Below, one piece after another: positions 49,474 through 56,920 of a DNA stretch of 64,000 bases (the stretch's first letter is position 1; each line of letters opens with the position of its first letter). The stretch is from assembly GCF_042656585.1 (NCBI RefSeq), contig NZ_JBHSPG010000023.1, one strand, 5' to 3'. This DNA comes from Thalassorhabdus alkalitolerans (GTDB lineage Bacteria; Bacillota; Bacilli; Bacillales; Marinococcaceae). Made by a program: the position numbers and the translations under genes. The notes under the pieces were generated by a model that had not been told where the DNA came from, made no database searches, and saw only the letters and a program-made list of their open reading frames with translations.

Positions 49474-50189
49474 AGAAAGTTCCTGTATTAGAAATATTCG
49501 GGCCAACCATTCAAGGAGAAGGAATGGTCATTGGCCAAAAAACAATGTTTGTGAGAACATCTGGCTGTGATTACCGGTGCAGCTGGTGTGATTCAGCTTT
49601 TACATGGGATGGAAGCCAAAAACCTGACATGATGAAAACAGACGAAATTGTGGACCGGTTAAACGACCTGGCACCTGGACGTTACAGTCATGTAACGATT
49701 TCGGGAGGAAATCCGGCTCTCCATGAAGGGATCGGCCACCTTGTGCAGACTCTTAAACAACAGGGAATCAAGACGGCTGTGGAAACACAGGGAAGCACGT
49801 GGCAGGAATGGATGCTCGACATTGATGAAGTAACGTTGTCGCCCAAGCCTCCAAGTTCTAACATGAAAACAAACTGGCAACAGCTTGACTTTTATGTTGA
49901 AAGGTTAAAAGAAGAAGGCAAAGGACAAGCTAGCTTTAAAATTGTTATTTTTGATATAGAGGATTTAAAGTATGCACTCGCTGTTCACCAAAGATATCCC
50001 CACGTTCCTTTCTTTTTACAAGCAGGGAATGAAGATGTAAAAGAAGCAGATGATCAAAGTGTGAGGGACCGGCTGTTAACTAAATATGAATGGCTGGTAG
50101 ACACAGTGACCAAATCTGAGGATTTCAATAATGTGAAGGTGCTGCCTCAACTTCACGCTTTGTTATGGGGAAATAAGCAGGGAGTGTAA
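49470..50189 (+). CDS. queE: 7-carboxy-7-deazaguanine synthase QueE
   Basis: Radical SAM enzyme making the deazapurine ring from carboxytetrahydropterin, 239 residues. Cluster motif in SGCDYRCSWCDSAFTWDG (about 30-47), CxxxCxxC, plus EIFGPTIQGEGMVIG before it and the ISGGNPALHE SAM-binding stretch. Length agrees with Bacillus QueE. Overlaps queD by 4 bases and is 15 bases from queF. Confidence 0.96.
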   Translation: MKKVPVLEIFGPTIQGEGMVIGQKTMFVRTSGCDYRCSWCDSAFTWDGSQKPDMMKTDEIVDRLNDLAPGRYSHVTISGGNPALHEGIGHLVQTLKQQGIKTAVETQGSTWQEWMLDIDEVTLSPKPPSSNMKTNWQQLDFYVERLKEEGKGQASFKIVIFDIEDLKYALAVHQRYPHVPFFLQAGNEDVKEADDQSVRDRLLTKYEWLVDTVTKSEDFNNVKVLPQLHALLWGNKQGV

Positions 50190-50204
50190 GACGAAAGGAG
50201 ACTT

Positions 50205-50705
50205 ATGATGTCAGGGAGAAAAGAAACTGACTTAACTGAGGTTACACATCTGGGGAGCCAAAATACAACATATCAGTTTGATTATGATCCTTCTGTGTTA
50301 GAAACCTTTGATAATCATCATCCGAAAAGAGATTATTTTGTAAAATTTAATTGCCCTGAGTTTACCACTCTATGTCCTAAAACTGGTCAGCCTGATTTTG
50401 CTACTGTGTATATCAGCTATATCCCGGATATTAAGATGGTGGAAAGCAAGTCGTTAAAACTGTATTTATTCAGTTTTAGAAATCACGGAGATTTCCATGA
50501 AGATGCAATGAATATTATTTTAAACGACCTTGTGGATTTGATGGATCCACGGTATATCGAAGTATGGGGGAAATTCACCCCAAGAGGGGGTATTTCAATA
50601 GATCCTTATGTGAACTATGGTAAGCCTGGCACGAAGTATGAAGAAATGGCAGAGTACAGACTCATGAACCATGATATGAATCCAGAAACGGTTGATAATC
50701 GCTGA
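50205..50705 (+). CDS. queF: NADPH-dependent preQ0 reductase QueF
   Basis: Reduces the nitrile of preQ0 to the amine preQ1, 166 residues. Catalytic Cys in EFTTLCPKTGQPDFA (nucleophile) with the NADPH motif ESKSLKLYLFSFRNHGDFHED that defines the QueF family. The short, single-domain YkvM form, as in Bacillus. GAAAGGAGA precedes two consecutive ATG codons; the first is used here. Last gene of the operon, followed by a terminator. Confidence 0.97.
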   Translation: MMSGRKETDLTEVTHLGSQNTTYQFDYDPSVLETFDNHHPKRDYFVKFNCPEFTTLCPKTGQPDFATVYISYIPDIKMVESKSLKLYLFSFRNHGDFHEDAMNIILNDLVDLMDPRYIEVWGKFTPRGGISIDPYVNYGKPGTKYEEMAEYRLMNHDMNPETVDNR

Positions 50706-50767
50706 TAACGAGCATTATGCAGGGAATTCTTCAGAGCGTGACCTTGCAGAAATAAATAGCACAACAA

Positions 50768-50823
50768 GTAAAAGGTGTCTCGAAAGGTCACATGATTAAT
50801 GATCTGGATGAGACACCTTTTTG
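50768..50823 (+). terminator. Terminator after queF
   Basis: AAAAGGTGTCTC and GAGACACCTTTTT pair perfectly with a loop of about 27 bases. Confidence 0.85.
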
Positions 50824-50879
50824 TGGTTGAATATTTATGTTAAGCATTTGTTTTGAAGCAATGGATCAGTACGACAAAT

Positions 50880-50912
50880 ATAGGGTGGTAAGAAAAGATT
50901 CTTACCACCCTG
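50880..50912. terminator. Hairpin downstream of ytxH (minus strand)
   Basis: AGGGTGGTAAGAA and TTCTTACCACCCT form a perfect 13-base stem around AAGA. The minus-strand side reads ATATTTG after it, so the T-run is weak. Confidence 0.6.
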
Positions 50913-50940
50913 AAGACCTCAAAAGAGGATTGCCTTTATT

Positions 50941-51273
50941 TTATTCCTTATTTTCCGGCTCATGTTCCTCGTCTTTACGCAAAGATAATCTTGCTTCTTT
51001 TTTTAGGACTGACATATCTTCATGAATCTTTCCATATACCTCACTGCCTCTTACCAGCAGCTGGCTTTTTTGCTCTTCAATTCTGGATTTTAATCTAGAT
51101 GGGATATTTTTGACTTTCCCTGCTGTATCAGTAGCTTTCATTCTGGAAGTCTTGCCGTCTGCAGGGGCAAAGAGCAGGGTAAGCCCTGCTCCAATAAGAG
51201 CACCTAAACCTGCGCCGGCACTGAGAGAAAATAAACGGCTGGGCTGTTTAGGGATATGGCTTTCCTTCATCAT
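50941..51273 (-). CDS. ytxH: YtxH-domain general stress protein
   Basis: Protein of 110 residues with an N-terminal Gly-rich hydrophobic segment (LSAGAGLGALIGAGLTLLFAPADGK, about 17-41), the YtxH signature, followed by a charged helical region and an acidic end. Last of three genes; its ATG overlaps the stop of the DUF948 gene (ATGA). In B. subtilis ytxG-ytxH-ytxJ form a sigma-B operon (csb40); here ytxJ is missing and a DUF5665 gene comes first. Confidence 0.85.
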   Translation of the reverse strand: MMKESHIPKQPSRLFSLSAGAGLGALIGAGLTLLFAPADGKTSRMKATDTAGKVKNIPSRLKSRIEEQKSQLLVRGSEVYGKIHEDMSVLKKEARLSLRKDEEHEPENKE

Positions 51274-51725
51274 GGATTGCCTGCTCCTTGTTGTTGGAAT
51301 TCATCCTTTAACGTTTTTCTTTTCTGTGCAAGGAAATAAGTGAGAGCCAGTGCTCCGTACAACCCGCCCATGTTTTTCTCTTTTACCTTAGAAGAGCCCT
51401 CAGTGGAGTCTTTCTTAAAGGAGTTAGTGATGTCTACCAACGAAGAAGAAAGTCTTTGTGACGCTTCCCCGGTATCTCTTACGATATGAAAAATTGGATT
51501 TAAATCATCCATTTTCTGGTTTAAGTCTAGAATCGTCTCATTGCTGTTATGGAGGATAACTTCAGTCTGCTTTGAAATTTCATCCATTTGATCAGGAAGC
51601 TTACCGACGGTCTCCTCAACTCCCCCGAGTACTTTTGTAAGGGAGTTCAAAGCTTTAATTAGGAAGATGACTAAAATTAAAAACGCGATTGCAAAAACTA
51701 ATACTCCAATGCCTAATAGATCCAT
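51270..51725 (-). CDS. ytxG: DUF948 protein (YtxG)
   Basis: Protein of 151 residues: one N-terminal membrane helix (LLGIGVLVFAIAFLILVIFLIKAL), then a coiled-coil DUF948 domain (TKVLGGVEETVGKLPDQMDEISKQTEVILHNSNETI) and a second hydrophobic patch (GGLYGALALTYFLAQKRK). Function is not known; the family is stress-induced in B. subtilis. GCAGGAGGAATTT precedes the ATG. Directly upstream of ytxH. Confidence 0.85.
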   Translation of the reverse strand: MDLLGIGVLVFAIAFLILVIFLIKALNSLTKVLGGVEETVGKLPDQMDEISKQTEVILHNSNETILDLNQKMDDLNPIFHIVRDTGEASQRLSSSLVDITNSFKKDSTEGSSKVKEKNMGGLYGALALTYFLAQKRKTLKDEFQQQGAGNP

Positions 51726-51770
51726 AAAAATTCCTCCTGCTCACATTAATTAAAATATGGTATATATAAC

Positions 51771-52148
51771 TTATTCGCCAGGTTCTCCATTTTCCCTTTG
51801 TTCATCGATAAAATCCAACATATCAGCTATATATTCGCCGACAAGAGGAGCGGAAACGAATAAGTTAAGGATGAATATAAGTAAAGCCAAAAAGATTGCT
51901 GTCCCTAACGTAAGCCCCACGCCGCGGGCAATCCCGGCAATCAGGTTTGTTTTTATTACTTCTTTGGGACTTGTGAAGTGATAAGCCATATCCTTAAAGC
52001 GCCCTTTTGTCGTCACTTCATCAAGACGATCAGCAATCTTTTCCAGACGTGTTACTTCCTCATGCTCCGGGCGTCGTCTTGTTTTCTCCAGACGTTTTTC
52101 CTCTTTAGGTGGATTGTCGTTAGATTGATGATTTTGGTCTTCTGCCAC
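51771..52148 (-). CDS. DUF5665 membrane protein
   Basis: Protein of 125 residues: polar N-terminus, then RLEKIADRLDEVTTKGRFKDMAYHFTSPKEVIKTNLIAGIARGVGLTLGTAIFLALLIFILNLFVSAPLVGEYI, the DUF5665 pattern with one or two membrane helices, and an acidic tail. I use GTG at 52148, because AAGGAGGA lies 7-9 bases upstream; the frame extends further but without a site. First gene of the sigma-B-type unit. Role unknown. Confidence 0.8.
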   Translation of the reverse strand: MAEDQNHQSNDNPPKEEKRLEKTRRRPEHEEVTRLEKIADRLDEVTTKGRFKDMAYHFTSPKEVIKTNLIAGIARGVGLTLGTAIFLALLIFILNLFVSAPLVGEYIADMLDFIDEQRENGEPGE

Positions 52149-52195
52149 TATGTTCTCCTCCTTATTGAAACCAAAAAGACGTGTATAAGGCTTCC

Positions 52196-52221
52196 TTACC
52201 CTGTACATTCCTGTTTCAAAC
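52196..52221 (-). promoter_or_regulatory. Sigma-B-type promoter of the DUF5665-ytxG-ytxH operon
   Basis: On the minus strand GTTTGA (52221-52216), 14-base spacer, GGGTAA (52201-52196). The start near 52190 leaves about 40 bases before the first gene. B. subtilis ytxGHJ is a known sigma-B operon, which supports the call. Confidence 0.75.
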
Positions 52222-52249
52222 AGAAAGAAGAGGACAAGCAGGAGAACAA

Positions 52250-52289
52250 AAAATTAAAGAGGGCACCCCATTTAAGGGAGACCCTCGCC
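52250..52289 (-). terminator. Terminator after the 58-residue ORF (minus strand)
   Basis: GAGGGTCTCC and GGGGTGCCCTC pair imperfectly around CTTAAAT; on the minus strand TTTAATTTTTTG follows. Confidence 0.65.
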
Positions 52290-52290
52290 A

Positions 52291-52467
52291 TTACGTCAAG
52301 TGCACGTATGCGTTCCTCATCATTGGCTCTTTCAGGACGTAAGCATCAAATACCATTTTTAAGGCTTCATCCTCATCACCAATGCTTCTCTTTATCTCTT
52401 CAAACGTGTGATGGAGAAATCGGTCGGTCTCCAAAAGTTTTTTCATTCTGCTCTCTTGATAGCTCAT
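52291..52467 (-). CDS. Small hypothetical protein
   Basis: A 58-residue acidic helical protein (SYQESRMKKLLETDRFLHHTFEEIKRSIGDEDEAL then MVFDAYVLKEPMMRNAYVHLT). I do not recognise it. ATG 52467 is supported by TTGAGGTGAT; the GTG three codons earlier is part of that site. It lies between the pterin dehydratase gene and the stress operon with a hairpin after it, and looks like a real short gene. Confidence 0.6.
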   Translation of the reverse strand: MSYQESRMKKLLETDRFLHHTFEEIKRSIGDEDEALKMVFDAYVLKEPMMRNAYVHLT

Positions 52468-52549
52468 CTTTATCACCTCAATTGGTCGGAGCTTGTTGTA
52501 CTACTACTATATGCAAAAAATCAATTTGCGTCTCCGTACCTTGTTTATT

Positions 52550-52843
52550 TTATGCATGAACTGTGGAAATTAATCGATTATATTCAAAAGCTGAGCGGAT
52601 ATCTTTTTCGGTGATTCCTCCAGCGTCCACCGTGGTCAATCGGACAGTGATCTCTGTATGGTTTATAGTAAGGTGTGGATGGTGGTTTACTGTTTCGGCG
52701 TGTTCAGCAATTTTGTTGACAAAATGAATACCATTAAGAAAATCCGAGAATGTATACACTCGCTCTATGGTTTTTTCATCCGCCCGTTTCCATCCGTTAA
52801 GACTTTTTACTTTCTCTTCAACAATTTCATTGTCTAATATCAT
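52550..52843 (-). CDS. Pterin-4a-carbinolamine dehydratase
   Basis: Small enzyme (97 residues) recycling 4a-hydroxytetrahydrobiopterin, matching the PCD/DCoH family: the signature NHHPHLTINHTEITVRLTTVDAGGITEKD with the catalytic His-His-Pro-His, after FLNGIHFVNKIAEHAE. In bacteria such genes usually serve phenylalanine hydroxylase or act in pterin metabolism; no phhA is adjacent. AAGAAGGGAG precedes the ATG. Confidence 0.92.
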   Translation of the reverse strand: MILDNEIVEEKVKSLNGWKRADEKTIERVYTFSDFLNGIHFVNKIAEHAETVNHHPHLTINHTEITVRLTTVDAGGITEKDIRSAFEYNRLISTVHA

Positions 52844-53102
52844 CGGTCTCCCTTCTTATAGTATCCAAATTTATCCTTTGATGCTTCCGCTTTCTCTTCA
52901 TATCTTCATTATACCACCAAGAAAAGAATTTCAAACGAAAGAGCTCTTACTCCGCCTCAAAAAATTAAAAAATTTTGAAAAATACAAGGGGAACTCACCT
53001 TGTATTTCTTTTCCTATATTTCCTGCCTGTAATAATGAGAATAAAAAGAGTGTGAAAAGGTACGAAGGGAGGAATAATAAAATAACCAAGGAGGGGTAAA
53101 CA

Positions 53103-53945
53103 GTGAAGGTTGCGAGTATGCCGCAGGTAAAAACAGATTTTGATACATTAAAAGAGGTCATTGTATGTTCTCCTAGAGCGATGGAAATTCAGGAAATCAT
53201 CAACGATACACAGGAAGAATATGCAGGGTCAAATATTGATAAGAAAGAAGCTGTTAAACAGCATAATAACATGATCGAGGTGTTTGCAAGAGAACAGGTA
53301 AAGGTTCATACACTGGCTGTAGACGAGGCTCTGCCTGAACAAGTCTACACGAGGGATTTAGGAGTAGTGATTGACAATATCCTGGTTGTAGGAAAAATGA
53401 AGCAAAACATTCGGAAGAAAGAGACAGAAGTATTCAAAGGCTGGTTGAAGGAACATGGAATAAAATATTATGAGATTACAAAAGGAGCCTTAGAAGGCGG
53501 AGATGTGGTAATAAGCAAGAATAATATCTACGTTGGACAAAGCGGGAGAACGGAAGCTTCTGCTATTGAAGAGCTTGCTGTTTTATTTCCTGGGAGAAGT
53601 GTGGAGAAAGTACCAATCGAAGACAAGTATCTGCATTTAGACTGTGTGTTTAATCCTTTTTCCGAAGAATATGCGCTGTTGTATCCCGATGCAATGTCTG
53701 AAGAGTGGGCCGATACATTACGTTCAAGGTATAAATGCATAGAAGTCACAGAGGAAGAGCAGTTTAACCTTGGTGTCAATATCTTTTCAATCGGTCAGAA
53801 AACAGTAATCAGCCAGGACAAGTGTAAAAGAATTAATAAAGAGTTACGTAATGCAGGCTTTACGGTGTACGAAGTGTCCTTTTCTGAAATTATTAAGTCA
53901 GGTGGATGTTTTCGTTGTGTTACCTTTCCTATCTCCAGACAGTAA
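53103..53945 (+). CDS. Dimethylargininase/arginine deiminase-like amidinotransferase-fold hydrolase
   Basis: Enzyme of the DDAH/arginine deiminase superfamily, 280 residues. Marks: VYTRDLGVVID (substrate-binding Asp), GALEGGDVVIS, DKYLHLDCVFNPF with the catalytic His, NLGVNIFSIGQKTVI, and SGGCFRCVTFPISR with the catalytic Cys at about 270. The set fits N-omega,N-omega-dimethylarginine dimethylaminohydrolase or a related citrulline-forming enzyme better than ArcA, which is longer. GTG start with CAAGGAGGGG upstream. Single gene. Confidence 0.86.
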   Translation: MKVASMPQVKTDFDTLKEVIVCSPRAMEIQEIINDTQEEYAGSNIDKKEAVKQHNNMIEVFAREQVKVHTLAVDEALPEQVYTRDLGVVIDNILVVGKMKQNIRKKETEVFKGWLKEHGIKYYEITKGALEGGDVVISKNNIYVGQSGRTEASAIEELAVLFPGRSVEKVPIEDKYLHLDCVFNPFSEEYALLYPDAMSEEWADTLRSRYKCIEVTEEEQFNLGVNIFSIGQKTVISQDKCKRINKELRNAGFTVYEVSFSEIIKSGGCFRCVTFPISRQ

Positions 53946-53978
53946 GTCTCATTGGAATTTCCGGTGAGGCTTTTTCAT
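53943..53978 (+). terminator. Terminator after the DDAH-like gene
   Basis: AAGTCTCATTGG and CCGGTGAGGCTT pair with three G-T pairs around AATTT, followed by TTTTTC. Confidence 0.7.
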
Positions 53979-54106
53979 TTTTAAAGTGTACGGGTAAGGA
54001 GATACGTAAAATTAGAAAAAACTTGAGCAAAAAACGAGGAAAGAATACAATGGAGAAAGAAACTACAACTTTTTTTCATATAAGAGAAAAATTCCTGAAA
54101 GAGAAA

Positions 54107-54135
54107 TTGACAAAGTGAAAAATTTTACCTAGAAT
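54107..54135 (+). promoter_or_regulatory. Sigma-A promoter of the biotin carboxylase operon
   Basis: TTGACA (54107-54112), 17-base spacer, TAGAAT (54130-54135). Predicted start near 54142. Confidence 0.85.
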
Positions 54136-54143
54136 TTAATTAC

Positions 54144-54161
54144 AGACTGACCAGTCGGTCT
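54144..54161. promoter_or_regulatory. Palindromic TetR-type operator
   Basis: AGACTGACCAGTCGGTCT is an interrupted palindrome of TetR/AcrR operator type (ideal form GACCGACTGGTCGGTC) at the predicted transcription start. The TetR-family gene in the same operon is the natural ligand. Confidence 0.65.
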
Positions 54162-54174
54162 AAACCTGACCGGA

Positions 54175-54188
54175 TGTAAGCGTTTAAA
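54175..54188. promoter_or_regulatory. Near-consensus cre box (CcpA site)
   Basis: TGTAAGCGTTTAAA matches TGWAANCGNTNWCA at all fixed positions but one. It lies just downstream of the promoter, where CcpA would block elongation. Confidence 0.55.
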
Positions 54189-54220
54189 AAAATGATAGAA
54201 ATGGCAAAGAGGGTGAAGGA

Positions 54221-55564
54221 ATGTTTACGAAAGTGTTAATAGCCAATCGAGGGGAAATTGCAGTTAGAATTATCAGAGCTTGCAGAGAGCTGGGCATTGA
54301 AACAGTAGCCGTTCACTCTGAAGCGGATAAAGAAGCCCTGCATGTCCTCATGGCAGATGAAGCTTACTGCATTGGTCCTCATTCATCAGCTGAAAGCTAC
54401 TTAAAGAAAACGAACCTTGTAGCCACGGCACTGAAGACAGGGGCAGAAGCGATCCACCCAGGCTATGGTTTCCTGGCTGAAAATGCTGAGTTTGCCGAAA
54501 TGTGTGCTGACCATGATATTACATTTATCGGCCCATCGCCTGAAGCGATAAATAAAATGGGAGCAAAGGCCGTGGCACGTGAAACAATGGCAGAGGCCGG
54601 AGTGCCGATAGTTCCAGGGACAGACGGAATTATTGAAGAAGAATCAGAAGCTCTCAAAACCGCTGAAGAAATTGGATACCCGGTGATTGTCAAGGCTACA
54701 GCAGGCGGTGGAGGAAAAGGAATGCGGGTAGCCTATGAAGCAGGTGAGCTGAAAAAAGCCATTTCTATGGCCCAGCAGGAAGCTGCCACCGCATTTGGAA
54801 ACCCGGGTGTGTATTTAGAGAAATTTGTGGAAGAACCTCGCCACGTCGAAATTCAGGTTATGGCTGACTCCCACGGAAATGTTGTTCATTTTGGAGAGCG
54901 GGATTGTTCCATTCAAAGGCGTCATCAAAAGCTGGTTGAAGAAGCACCCTCTCCAGCTTTAGACGAAGACATCAGAGAAGCGATGGGAACTGCTGCAGTA
55001 AAAGCAGCCCAGGCGGTTAATTACTGTGGTGCGGGGACTGTAGAGTTTTTATTAGATAAACACAAAAATTTCTATTTTATGGAAATGAATACGAGAATAC
55101 AAGTAGAACATCCAGTAACCGAAGAAGTCACAGGCATAGACCTTATAAAAGAACAAATTAAAGCAGCGGCTGGAGAAAAGCTTTCTGTAAGTCAAGAAGA
55201 AATTGTGATTGATGGCTGGGCTATCGAATGCCGTATCAATGCAGAAAATCCGGAAAAAGGATTTATGCCTTCACCAGGGAAGCTTGATATGTACCTTCCT
55301 CCTGGCGGCTTTGGTGTCCGCATTGACAGTGCAATGTATCCTGGCTTCACGATTACACCTTTCTATGATTCCATGGTGGCCAAGCTTATTGTCAGAGGCA
55401 AAACAAGGGAAGAAGCCATTTCACGAATGAAAAGAGCGTTGATGGAATTTGTCGTTGAAGGAGTAGACACGACCATCCCTTTCCATTTAAAACTAATGGA
55501 AAACGAAGACTTTATAAACGGCACCTTTGATACTAGCTTTCTCGATAAGACAAAGCTTTTATAA
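54221..55564 (+). CDS. Acyl-CoA carboxylase biotin carboxylase subunit (AccC-like)
   Basis: ATP-dependent biotin carboxylase, 447 residues. Marks: LIANRGEIAVRIIRACRELG, GPSPEAINKMGAKAVARETM, the ATP-grasp loop KATAGGGGKGMRV, HFGERDCSIQRRHQKLVEEAPSP, and FYFMEMNTRIQVEHPVTEEVTG with the catalytic Glu and Arg. The length is that of a single-domain subunit; BCCP comes from a separate gene two on. Likely acts on propionyl-CoA, given the mut genes downstream, rather than being the housekeeping acetyl-CoA enzyme. TetR-type operator and cre box lie upstream. Confidence 0.92.
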   Translation: MFTKVLIANRGEIAVRIIRACRELGIETVAVHSEADKEALHVLMADEAYCIGPHSSAESYLKKTNLVATALKTGAEAIHPGYGFLAENAEFAEMCADHDITFIGPSPEAINKMGAKAVARETMAEAGVPIVPGTDGIIEEESEALKTAEEIGYPVIVKATAGGGGKGMRVAYEAGELKKAISMAQQEAATAFGNPGVYLEKFVEEPRHVEIQVMADSHGNVVHFGERDCSIQRRHQKLVEEAPSPALDEDIREAMGTAAVKAAQAVNYCGAGTVEFLLDKHKNFYFMEMNTRIQVEHPVTEEVTGIDLIKEQIKAAAGEKLSVSQEEIVIDGWAIECRINAENPEKGFMPSPGKLDMYLPPGGFGVRIDSAMYPGFTITPFYDSMVAKLIVRGKTREEAISRMKRALMEFVVEGVDTTIPFHLKLMENEDFINGTFDTSFLDKTKLL

Positions 55565-55597
55565 GGGAGGTAATTTGGGAAAGAGCAGGTGATGAAC

Positions 55598-56239
55598 ATG
55601 GCCGAGAAACCAACCAAGGAGCGCATCACAGAAGCTGCTTTAAAACTTTTTGAAGAATATGGTTTTCATGCTGTGACAGTGGACAAAATTGTGAGAGAAA
55701 GCCGGACGTCAAAGGGCGGCTTTTACCATAATTTTAAATCAAAAGACGAGCTTCTATATACCATCCATGATTCATTTATTACATATGTGCTTGATAAAGC
55801 TGTAGAAGCTCATTCGAGGTACGGAACTCCAACAGAGAAGCTGTACGCAACTGTAAGGTCATTTGTTAAAATGTTTGAAATGTACAGAGCTCATGTAACA
55901 GTTTTCTACCAGGAGAGTCTATATCTTGCTCCGGAGTATTTTACCGAAATAAAAAAGAAAAGAAACAAGTATAAAGAGCTGATGTTTTCAGTGGTGAGAG
56001 AAGGAATTACCGAAGGGGAGTTTAGAAAGGAAATTCCTGTTCCGATCATGTCCATGGCGATTTTCGGAATGATAAACTGGACCTATAAATGGTATAAAGA
56101 TACAGGAGAATATTCAGTTAATGATATTGCTGACATCTATGCAGATTTAATTTTGCATTCTGTGCTCACTAAAACAGCTTTGGAAAATCCGGCCTATCAA
56201 AGGTTATTTTTACGTCCTACAAATTTCAGCAGCCTTTAA
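55598..56239 (+). CDS. TetR/AcrR-family repressor inside the carboxylase operon
   Basis: Regulator of 213 residues. N-terminal HTH: ERITEAALKLFEEYGFHAVTVDKIVRESRTSKGGFYHNFKSKDELLYTIHD, typical TetR; the helical C-terminal domain follows. The start at 55598 is chosen for the AGGTGAT match 5 bases upstream; ATG 55592 and GTG 55589 are alternatives. Being inside the operon that carries the palindrome at its promoter, it probably represses the operon until an acyl-CoA binds. B. subtilis FadR is an example of such a sensor. Confidence 0.88.
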   Translation: MAEKPTKERITEAALKLFEEYGFHAVTVDKIVRESRTSKGGFYHNFKSKDELLYTIHDSFITYVLDKAVEAHSRYGTPTEKLYATVRSFVKMFEMYRAHVTVFYQESLYLAPEYFTEIKKKRNKYKELMFSVVREGITEGEFRKEIPVPIMSMAIFGMINWTYKWYKDTGEYSVNDIADIYADLILHSVLTKTALENPAYQRLFLRPTNFSSL

Positions 56240-56254
56240 AAGGAGTGAATGAAC

Positions 56255-56767
56255 ATGTTTAAAGTAAATGAAATAAAAGAATTGATCAGAGCCATCGACA
56301 ACTCATCCATTGGCGAGGTTGAGATCCGCGGAGAAAATAAAGAAAAAATCACCATCCGCAAAGAAGGTGTCCAACAGACAGTGAGTGTACCGCAAGCGGC
56401 AGTGCAGACAGCACCAGCGCCAGTACCTGCCCCGCAGCCGGAACAGCCGAAAGCAGAAGAGCCAAAGCAAGACCAAGGCAGTGAAAAGCCAAAAAATGAA
56501 GCGGCAAGCAAACATAATGATGATTCATTAAAGAAAATTACCTCTCCAATGGTAGGAACGTTTTATGAAGCGCCGAATCCAGAGTCTGATCCTTACGTAA
56601 AAGAAGGAGACAAAGTCTCTCCGGATACAGTAGTTTGTATTGTAGAGGCAATGAAGCTAATGAATGAACTAGAAGCAGAAGTAAGCGGGGAAATTGTTGA
56701 GGTTCTTGTGGAAAATGGAGAACTTGTTGAATATGGACAGCCCCTTTTTCTTGTTAAGCCGAACTAG
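56255..56767 (+). CDS. Biotin carboxyl carrier protein (AccB-like)
   Basis: BCCP of 170 residues. N-terminal helix (FKVNEIKELIRAIDNSSIGEVEI), a Pro/Ala/Gln-rich hinge (about 48-90), then the biotinyl domain TSPMVGTFYEAPNPESDPYVKEGDKVSPDTVVCIVEAMKLMNELEAE with the modified Lys in EAMKLM. ATG 56255 is preferred because AccB homologues start at this point; ATG 56249 has equal ribosome spacing. The terminator that follows ends the three-gene unit. Confidence 0.92.
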   Translation: MFKVNEIKELIRAIDNSSIGEVEIRGENKEKITIRKEGVQQTVSVPQAAVQTAPAPVPAPQPEQPKAEEPKQDQGSEKPKNEAASKHNDDSLKKITSPMVGTFYEAPNPESDPYVKEGDKVSPDTVVCIVEAMKLMNELEAEVSGEIVEVLVENGELVEYGQPLFLVKPN

Positions 56768-56772
56768 TACAC

Positions 56773-56811
56773 CTTTAAAGGGCCTGTTATGAAAGCAGGC
56801 CCTTTTTTATA
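56773..56811 (+). terminator. Terminator after the BCCP gene
   Basis: AAAGGGCCTG and CAGGCCCTTT pair around TTATGAAAG, followed by TTTTT. Confidence 0.9.
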
Positions 56812-56920
56812 CCCAGCCGTGCTTTATGGGGAAGAAGAAGGAATGAGACGGCTTTTCAAATCCGCTTTTTAGCACTGTTTCAAATACTTACACAATTACA
56901 GTTTTTAAGGAGGATGCAGC

